Assembly (NCBI GenBank): GCA_903921295.1
Contig: CAIXOZ010000062.1
Location: 1-19,011, forward strand
From: an uncultured cyanobacterium
GTDB lineage: Bacteria > Cyanobacteriota > Cyanobacteriia > PCC-6307 > Cyanobiaceae
DNA: 19,011 bases
Direction: 5' to 3'
Shown here: in pieces, positions 7,650 through 12,219 of the stretch
Numbering within the stretch: position 1 is the first letter of the stretch
Layout: each line of letters begins with the position of its first letter
The notes under the pieces: model-generated
Told to the model about the DNA's origin: nothing
The model's database searches: none
Seen by the model: only the letters and a program-made list of their open reading frames with translations
Program-made: the position numbers and the translations under genes

Positions 7650-7829
7650 ATGTCTGAATCCGGCCACTCTGCGTCGCGTCCCGGCCGCAGATCCGTCCGG
7701 CTGTCCACCACGGTCCCTGCGGCCCTGATGGCAGCGCTCGAGCAGCGCGCCCTGGAAGAAGGTCGCAGCCTCAGCAATCTGGTGGCCTACCTGCTGGAAA
7801 GCAGCCTCGACCACACCATGCCCCCCTGA
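7650..7829 (+). CDS. Ribbon-helix-helix (CopG/Arc-like) DNA-binding protein, copy 2
   Basis: This is a 59-residue ORF. SVRLSTTVPAALMAALEQR forms the beta strand and helix A, and RALEEGRSLSNLVAYLLE forms the turn and helix B. It aligns along the RHH core with the preceding gene: an L..AL..RA.EEG.(S/T)LS.LV..LL pattern is shared. GGAG at 7639-7642 lies 7 bases before ATG 7650, which supports this start. A second ATG at 7646 opens a different frame that stops after three codons and overlaps the true start as ATGGATG. The N-terminus (SESGHSASRPGRRS) is basic and probably flexible. Its target is probably DNA, perhaps the CTAG repeat just upstream. It may be an orphan antitoxin or a plain repressor. 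Confidence 0.75.
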   Translation: MSESGHSASRPGRRSVRLSTTVPAALMAALEQRALEEGRSLSNLVAYLLESSLDHTMPP

Positions 7830-8117
7830 CGAGCAGAGCGGACCTGCCGATCGGAAAGAGCCCGGGCCCTCCTCACGAGGAGATGGCCATCACTGGCCGT
7901 GGTCAAGCCGTCACGGCGCGAGGAACCTGGCAGAACCGACCCTGTTGCATGCCCCCGGCTCCGCGTCAGAGACCGTGCCGGCGGCAGCAGGCCCCTGCCG
8001 GAGCGGGTGGAGGGGACAGCGACCGCAGAAGCCCCCGACCGGGCTGCCCCGGGAGCTCGCCGGGCCGGAGGGGACGCCGCCGGACCTGACGGAGCACCGC
8101 GATCCAACCCGGTCACG
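7830..8117. other. Non-coding stretch with strong secondary structure
   Basis: About 290 bases of very GC-rich sequence with no ORF of protein-like composition on either strand. Soon after the RHH stop a hairpin at 7865-7888 pairs GGCC-CTCCT with AGGAG-(AT)-GGCC around a CACG loop; it may end or stabilise the RHH transcript but has no U-run. The rest, up to the tmRNA terminator, holds several GC-rich inverted repeats. I checked it for RNase P RNA, 6S RNA and tRNA hallmarks and did not recognise any. Confidence 0.5.
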
Positions 8118-8139
8118 AAAAAGGGCCCTTCCAGGCCCC
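8118..8139 (-). terminator. Rho-independent terminator of the tmRNA gene
   Basis: On the minus strand GGGGCC pairs with GGCCCT (one G-T wobble) around the loop TGGAAG and is followed by five T residues. It lies about 50 bases past the tag stop codon of the tmRNA coding piece, in the right orientation to end that transcript. Confidence 0.78.
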
Positions 8140-8145
8140 ATGGAT

Positions 8146-8312
8146 CATTTGGTTGATAAGGCTGATCTCACCCCATCTCCCTTAAAGGGTCAGGCAGCCC
8201 CAGGGGCGGCTTGACGGGAGAAACGAACGATGTTGTTCGCTGTTACGGGTTTGCTCTTACCGAGCAGGCTTCAGTCACCCTCCTTTTGCCCCGTCGAAAC
8301 CATTGCAGCCCC
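8146..8312 (-). ncRNA. tmRNA coding piece (tag-encoding RNA)
   Basis: The mature coding RNA is expected to begin at 8312 with GGGGCTG. It carries the D-loop-like segment and then the tag frame at 8190-8240: GCG, then 15 codons ending in TGA. The tag reads ANNIVRFSRQAAPGAA, counting the GCG as the resume codon; if the resume codon is the following AAC, drop the first A. The NNIV start and the AA end fit cyanobacterial ClpXP-targeting tags. The palindrome CCCTTTAAGGG lies immediately after the stop. The 3' boundary is an estimate. Confidence 0.85.
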
Positions 8313-8362
8313 AGGAAGAACGTCGCCTACGGCGAGGCGATCGCAAGCCCTGGATCGAGCAG
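8313..8362 (-). other. Intervening segment removed from the tmRNA precursor
   Basis: These 50 bases lie between the discriminator A of the acceptor piece and the first G of the coding piece. They can form a small hairpin (TCGCC, loop GTA, GGCGA at 8323-8335) and contain the HIP1 octamer GCGATCGC (8337-8344). Removal from the mature RNA is inferred from other two-piece tmRNAs. Confidence 0.75.
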
Positions 8363-8434
8363 TGGAGCTGAGCGGAATCGAACCGCTGTCCGAAGCACCG
8401 GTGTGAGCCACCTAGTCCGACCGGAGACGGACCC
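8363..8434 (-). ncRNA. tmRNA acceptor piece (tRNA-like RNA)
   Basis: This carries the T arm (GCGG, loop TTCGATT, CCGC region), the 3' acceptor strand CAGCTCC and discriminator A at 8363. Its 5' part can form a hairpin, GTCCG pairing with CGGAC (8415-8432). Alanylation by AlaRS is known for the family. The 5' end is estimated from a possible promoter -10 box at 8439-8444. Confidence 0.8.
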
Positions 8435-8438
8435 ATTC

Positions 8439-8444
8439 ATTGTG
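8439..8444 (-). promoter_or_regulatory. Possible -10 box for the tmRNA gene
   Basis: The minus strand reads CACAAT, four of six matches to TATAAT, and would place the RNA start near 8432, where the acceptor-piece hairpin begins. No convincing -35 element sits 16-18 bases upstream, so this is tentative. Confidence 0.3.
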
Positions 8445-8517
8445 GCAGGAGATCGGAGCAGCTGATGCCAGCCGCTCCGGGGGTCAACACCGAACAACGA
8501 TGGCGAGGAGACCGCCC

Positions 8518-9714
8518 ATGAGCCACCCCGACGGCGCCATGCCCTGCCTGGCCGTCCTGCCCCCGGGGCTGGAGGCGATGGGAGCCGACGAACTCGCCGC
8601 CCTCGGGGCCAGCGCGGTGCAGCCGCTGCGGCGGGCCGTGCGTTGCCGCCTCGATCGCGCCGCCTTCTATCGCGTCCACCTGCAGGCGCGCCTGCCCTTC
8701 CGGGTGCTGCGGGAGCTGGCGGTGTTCCCCTGCCGCAACCGCGACGATCTGCACGAAGGGGTGCAGCGGGCCGCCGACTGGAACCGCTGGTTGCCCCCCC
8801 AGACCAGCCTGCGGGTGGATGCCAGCGGCAGCCTGCCCGGCCTCAACCACAGCCACTACACCGCTCTGCAGGTGAAGAACGCCCTGATCGACTGGCAGCG
8901 GCGGCAGTGGGGGGAACGCTCCTCCATCGACCTCGACGATCCCGACCTCTCCCTCCACCTGCACCTCAGCCCGGGCGGCCCCGGCAGCGAAGCCCACGCC
9001 ACCATCAGCCTCGATGGGTCCGGAGGGAGCCTGCATCGGCGCGGCTACCGCTCACGCATGGGACTGGCCCCCCTGAAGGAGAACCTGGCCGCTGGCCTGA
9101 TCGCACTCAGCGGCTGGGATGGCACGGTGCCGCTGGTCGATCCGCTCTGCGGCTCCGGCACCCTGTTGATCGAAGCGGCCTGCCGCGCCCTCGCTCTTCC
9201 CGCCGGGCTGATGCGTGATGGTGGCGGCGCCTGGCGTCCGCGGACCTTCGGGTTCGAGCGTTGGCCCGACTTCGATCCCCAGCTCTTCCAGGAGGAGGTT
9301 CGCCAGGCCGAAGCAGCGCTGGGAGCGGCCCCCAGCCGCGCTCTGCCCCCCCTGGTGGGTCGTGAGCTCGATCCCACAGTTCTCGAGCAGGCCCGAGAGA
9401 ACGCCGAGGCCGCCGGCCTGGCGACACGGATCACCCTGGAGAGCGGTGATCTGCGCGATCTGATGCCGCCGGCCGGTCCAGGGCTGGTGGTCTGCAATCC
9501 GCCCTATGGCGAGCGGGTCGGCGAAACGGAAGCCCTTGCGGCTCTCTATGCCGATCTGGGGGCGCTGCTCAAGGAACGTTTCAGCGGCTGGACCCTCTGG
9601 CTGCTGAGCGGCAACCCGGAGCTCACCGGTGCCCTGCGGATGAAAGCCAGCCGCCGCATCCCGGTGAGCAACGGCGGCATCGACTGTCGCTGGCTTCGGT
9701 ACGACATCCGCTGA
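8518..9714 (+). CDS. THUMP-domain class I SAM RNA methyltransferase, RlmL/COG0116 type
   Basis: This is a probable 23S rRNA guanine-N2 methyltransferase of the RlmL family (E. coli RlmL makes m2G2445). From ATG 8518 it has 398 residues. A THUMP-containing N-terminal half is followed by a Rossmann domain with motif I VDPLCGSGTLLIEAA (D208) and motif IV NPPYGERVGE (N327), the target-amine motif. GAGGAG at 8505-8510 lies 7 bases before ATG 8518; ATG 8500 and an earlier GTG in the same frame are less supported. The RlmK half found in the E. coli fusion is absent. It is divergent from the tmRNA gene and 34 bp upstream of the antiporter gene on the same strand. Older annotations call this family N6-adenine DNA methylase. 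Confidence 0.92.
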   Translation: MSHPDGAMPCLAVLPPGLEAMGADELAALGASAVQPLRRAVRCRLDRAAFYRVHLQARLPFRVLRELAVFPCRNRDDLHEGVQRAADWNRWLPPQTSLRVDASGSLPGLNHSHYTALQVKNALIDWQRRQWGERSSIDLDDPDLSLHLHLSPGGPGSEAHATISLDGSGGSLHRRGYRSRMGLAPLKENLAAGLIALSGWDGTVPLVDPLCGSGTLLIEAACRALALPAGLMRDGGGAWRPRTFGFERWPDFDPQLFQEEVRQAEAALGAAPSRALPPLVGRELDPTVLEQARENAEAAGLATRITLESGDLRDLMPPAGPGLVVCNPPYGERVGETEALAALYADLGALLKERFSGWTLWLLSGNPELTGALRMKASRRIPVSNGGIDCRWLRYDIR

Positions 9715-9748
9715 GATCTAGCGTCGTCCTGCCTAAACCTCTCCGCCC

Positions 9749-11107
9749 ATGCTCTCCCTGAGCGGCCTGGAGCCGCAGCTGTTCGCCGCGGCCAGCTCAG
9801 CCCAGCGCCTCGGTGATGTGCCGATCGAGGGGCAGGTGCTGTTCATCGGCGTGGTGTATCTGGGGACGATCATCATCAGCCGCTTCTCGGTGCGGGTCGG
9901 CATTCCGGCGATCCTCGGGGTCCTGCTGCTCGGCTTGATGATCAACATCCAGAGCCTGAATGTCAGCCGTGCCGAGGTGGAGACCCTGCATGTGATCGCC
10001 CTGGCGCTGCTGTTGTTCTATGCCGGGCTGAAAACCGATCTCGAGGCGATCAAGGGGTTTCTGAGCTACGGGCTGGCGCTGGCCGTCGGCGGCGTGGCCA
10101 TCTCCACGCTCACCCTGGGCATCGCGATCTGGTGGCTCAGTTCATCGACTGGCGCCAACCTCGCGCCGGGGCTGACGAATGCGATGCCGATCAGCGCCGC
10201 CTTGCTGATTGCGGCCTGCCTGGGCTCCACCGATGCCGGCGCCACCCTGAGCGTGTTGCGCCAGGTGCGGCGTCGACTGCCGGAACGGGTGGCGCATCTG
10301 CTCGAATTTGAATCCTGCGTGAACGATCCCTCAGCCCTGATTCTCTACGGAATCATTGTCAGCCTGTTCACCGTCAGCACGGTTGCCGTCCATGAACCGC
10401 TGCCGGGACTGGTGGTGACCGGGATGCGGGATCTGCTGCAGCAGATCGGCTCCGGGCTTCTGGTGGGCCTGGGATTCGGCTACCTGGCCCGGCTGCTGAT
10501 TGATCACTTCGTGCTGGAAAAGGGGCAGTTGCTGGTGGTCGCGATGTCAATCGCCTTCATTGATTACGGCTGCAGTCACTTCCTGGGCGGTTCCGGCTTT
10601 CTTTCCGCCTATGTGACCGGCGTGTTCATGACCAACGGTCACTACCGAAATCCCGAAATCAACCACACTTCGATTCAGGAGGTGTTGCTGCCGTTCAACA
10701 CGATGAGCGAGATCAGCATCTTTCTGTTGTTCGGCATGCTGGTGCAGCCGGAGCAGCTGCTGCCCTGCCTCAGGCTCGGTGTGGCGGTGGCCCTGGCCCT
10801 GATGCTGCTGGCGCGACCCCTGAGCGTGCTGTGCTGCCGACACCTGTCGCCGTTCGAGCAACGTGAAGACCTGCTGATCGCCTGGTGTGGCCTCAGGGGT
10901 GCCGTCCCCCTGGCCCTCTCCTACAACGTGATCGACCAGATCCCACGGCTGCGGGGGGTGGCTCCAGGCCTGGGCGAGATCCTGGCCCACAACGCCCAGG
11001 CGATCGTCTTCCTGGTGGTGATCGTCAACCTGCTGCTGCAGGGACTGAGCCTGCCGCCGCTCTGCCGCTGGCTCAACGCCCCAGCAGCGCCCGGGTTGTC
11101 TTCGTGA
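9749..11107 (+). CDS. CPA1-type cation:proton antiporter (NhaP-like)
   Basis: This is a multi-spanning membrane protein of 452 residues, predicted to exchange Na+ or K+ for H+ across the plasma or thylakoid membrane. About 12 hydrophobic segments are visible from VLFIGVVYLGTIIIS to IVFLVVIVNLLLQGL. Family motifs are GSTDAGATLSVL (D162), FESCVNDPSA with the ND ion-binding pair at N192-D193, and WCGLRGAVPLALS near residue 385. The usual ESGLNDP motif reads ESCVNDP here. No C-terminal TrkA or CBS regulatory domain is present, unlike longer NhaP2/CvrA relatives. The ATG start lies 34 bp after the methyltransferase, so a shared transcript is likely. The 3' end overlaps the convergent YqjE-like gene by 35 bp. 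Confidence 0.93.
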   Translation: MLSLSGLEPQLFAAASSAQRLGDVPIEGQVLFIGVVYLGTIIISRFSVRVGIPAILGVLLLGLMINIQSLNVSRAEVETLHVIALALLLFYAGLKTDLEAIKGFLSYGLALAVGGVAISTLTLGIAIWWLSSSTGANLAPGLTNAMPISAALLIAACLGSTDAGATLSVLRQVRRRLPERVAHLLEFESCVNDPSALILYGIIVSLFTVSTVAVHEPLPGLVVTGMRDLLQQIGSGLLVGLGFGYLARLLIDHFVLEKGQLLVVAMSIAFIDYGCSHFLGGSGFLSAYVTGVFMTNGHYRNPEINHTSIQEVLLPFNTMSEISIFLLFGMLVQPEQLLPCLRLGVAVALALMLLARPLSVLCCRHLSPFEQREDLLIAWCGLRGAVPLALSYNVIDQIPRLRGVAPGLGEILAHNAQAIVFLVVIVNLLLQGLSLPPLCRWLNAPAAPGLSS

Positions 11108-11501
11108 GTCCGGCCATCGTCTCCGGCAGGTAGGGCCCCCGGGTCATCCGACCGCCGAGGCGCAGGAAAAGACCCGAGAGAATCAGGTTCAGGGCCGCCA
11201 GGGCCAGCGCCGCTTCAATCCAGGACCAGCGCCACTGAAAGTGAGCGAGCAGCAGCAGCGCCAGTTCGGCGGCCACCAGGGCCAGCAACAGACTCACGAG
11301 CCCACCGCCCAGCAGCAGCACACCGCTGATCAGGCGTCGCTTCTCACGATCGGCCTCCTGCAACGCAATGCGCACATGCAGATCCATCACCGAACCGGCA
11401 AGGGAGGTGAGCCGGGCGGCCATCTGGCCGCTGCGCCCCCGCCGTCCGGAGGCCGGAGCGCCCGTCTCCGGAGCATCACTCCGGGTGTTGTCGCCGCTCA
11501 T
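11073..11501 (-). CDS. YqjE/holin-X-like membrane protein
   Basis: This is a 142-residue protein with a polar N-terminus, an amphipathic stretch (LTSLAGSVMDLHVRIALQEADREKRR) and two hydrophobic spans at about 58-86 and 95-115. This layout matches the phage-holin-like superfamily that includes E. coli YqjE (PF07332-type); despite the name these are chromosomal membrane proteins of unclear function. The ATG overlaps the TGA of the upstream YqjD-like gene as ATGA. The 3' end overlaps the antiporter CDS by 35 bp tail to tail. Assignment rests on topology and on the partner gene, not on a sharp motif. Confidence 0.78.
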   Translation of the reverse strand: MSGDNTRSDAPETGAPASGRRGRSGQMAARLTSLAGSVMDLHVRIALQEADREKRRLISGVLLLGGGLVSLLLALVAAELALLLLAHFQWRWSWIEAALALAALNLILSGLFLRLGGRMTRGPYLPETMAGLTKTTRALLGR

Positions 11502-11950
11502 CGGGACCGCCGGCCGGAAGCCAGCACCAGACCGACCAGAAGACCGACACCGGCAGCGACGCCGATCGACAGCAGGGGGCGAGCCCGCACCGGGCGCTCC
11601 AACCGCGGCCGCAGGGTGGTGTTGAGGTCATCGAGGAGACGCTCAAGCTGCTCCTCCAGGGGCTGGAGGGCATCCACCAGCTGGTGGGCCTGGTGGCTGG
11701 TGGCCTGGGCCAGTTCCAGCAACTGCTCCCGCACAACCTCAGAGGTGCGTCCGGTCTGTTCCGTGATCACCTGCACCAGAGGTTCGAGACCACCGCGGGT
11801 GGCCTCCAGGGCCTGCTCGGCCACCTCCGGCCATTGCCGTTGGATCGCCGGCAACAGGGCCTGGAACTGGTCCCGCAACTGGACCGCCGCCGCCGCATAA
11901 CCGGGGCGGGCCTCCGCGGTGGATCCGTTGGTGTGATCAGAGGCAGTCAT
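11498..11950 (-). CDS. YqjD/ElaB/DUF883-like C-tail-anchored protein
   Basis: This 150-residue protein has a long amphipathic helical N-terminal part rich in Gln, Glu and Leu (about residues 20-115). A single C-terminal membrane segment follows, PLLSIGVAAGVGLLVGLVL, ending in a basic GRRSR tail. The basic stretch before the span plus the Gly-rich span is the hallmark of the ElaB/YqjD family; E. coli YqjD is an inner-membrane-anchored protein reported to bind ribosomes in stationary phase. Together with the coupled downstream gene it repeats the yqjD-yqjE order. Start is ATG 11950. No cyanobacterial function is established that I know of. Confidence 0.75.
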   Translation of the reverse strand: MTASDHTNGSTAEARPGYAAAAVQLRDQFQALLPAIQRQWPEVAEQALEATRGGLEPLVQVITEQTGRTSEVVREQLLELAQATSHQAHQLVDALQPLEEQLERLLDDLNTTLRPRLERPVRARPLLSIGVAAGVGLLVGLVLASGRRSR

Positions 11951-12219
11951 GGGCGGTGAAGGGAAGAGAGCCTGAGGGCACCGAGTCGGAGCGGAGAGAC
12001 AACGGAAGGTTCATGGAGACAGCCCTGCGACCTGTACGGCGCCGCATCGGGGAGAGACCGCCGCGGAGCCAGGGGTTGGGGCCGCTTGCCGGAAGCGCGG
12101 AAGCGATCGGGCCGGAACGCCGGGCAACAGGATCACAGGTTTCGTGTCCAGGCTAGAGAGGACGATGGCCATTGGCCGGACCTCCGCTAAGTTTTGGGCG
12201 CTCGGCACCCTGCGGCCTC
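11951..12219. other. Divergent intergenic region between yqjD-like and smc genes
   Basis: About 270 bases with no convincing gene; short frames here have shadow-like composition. It should hold promoters for both directions. No clear -35/-10 pair was found on either strand. GGAGAGAC occurs twice (near 11992 and 12051), probably by chance. Confidence 0.5.

Larger units (their letters stand above)
8140..8434 (-). ncRNA. ssrA: tmRNA gene, circularly permuted (two-piece precursor)
   Basis: tmRNA rescues stalled ribosomes with SmpB by acting as alanyl-tRNA and then as mRNA for a degradation tag. Reading the minus strand, the tRNA-like 3' part (GGACAGCGGTTCGATTCCGC, then TCAGCTCCA) comes first. 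A 50-base intervening segment follows, then the usual tmRNA 5' end GGGGCTGCAATGGTTTCGAC and the tag frame. CAGCTCC (before discriminator A) and GGGGCTG pair as a 7-bp acceptor stem with one G-U. This inverted order is the permuted architecture known in alpha-cyanobacteria, alphaproteobacteria and some betaproteobacteria. CCA is not encoded, so it must be added. The outer ends are approximate. Confidence 0.93.

Noticed and set aside
7787..8116. 109-residue minus-strand ORF in the structured spacer
   Set aside because: Arg/Ser/Pro/Gly-rich random-like composition with no signal peptide, domain or ribosome-binding site.
8360..8435. A conventional tRNA gene suggested by the T-loop sequence
   Set aside because: Only the T arm and 3' acceptor strand are present, with no anticodon arm; the partner 5' strand lies 50 bases downstream in the tmRNA coding piece.
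8211..8465. 84-residue plus-strand ORF across the tmRNA
   Set aside because: The sequence is explained fully by the permuted tmRNA on the opposite strand.
8437..9036. Minus-strand frame overlapping the RlmL-type gene and the tmRNA promoter region
   Set aside because: Low-complexity antisense composition, and it would run into the tmRNA acceptor piece.
8518..9714. DNA adenine methyltransferase of a restriction-modification system (NPPY motif)
   Set aside because: The THUMP-like N-terminal half and the order of motifs fit the RlmL rRNA methyltransferase family, and no restriction gene is nearby.
11073..11501. Phage holin indicating a prophage remnant
   Set aside because: No other phage genes are present, and the coupled partner is YqjD-like, matching a chromosomal membrane pair.
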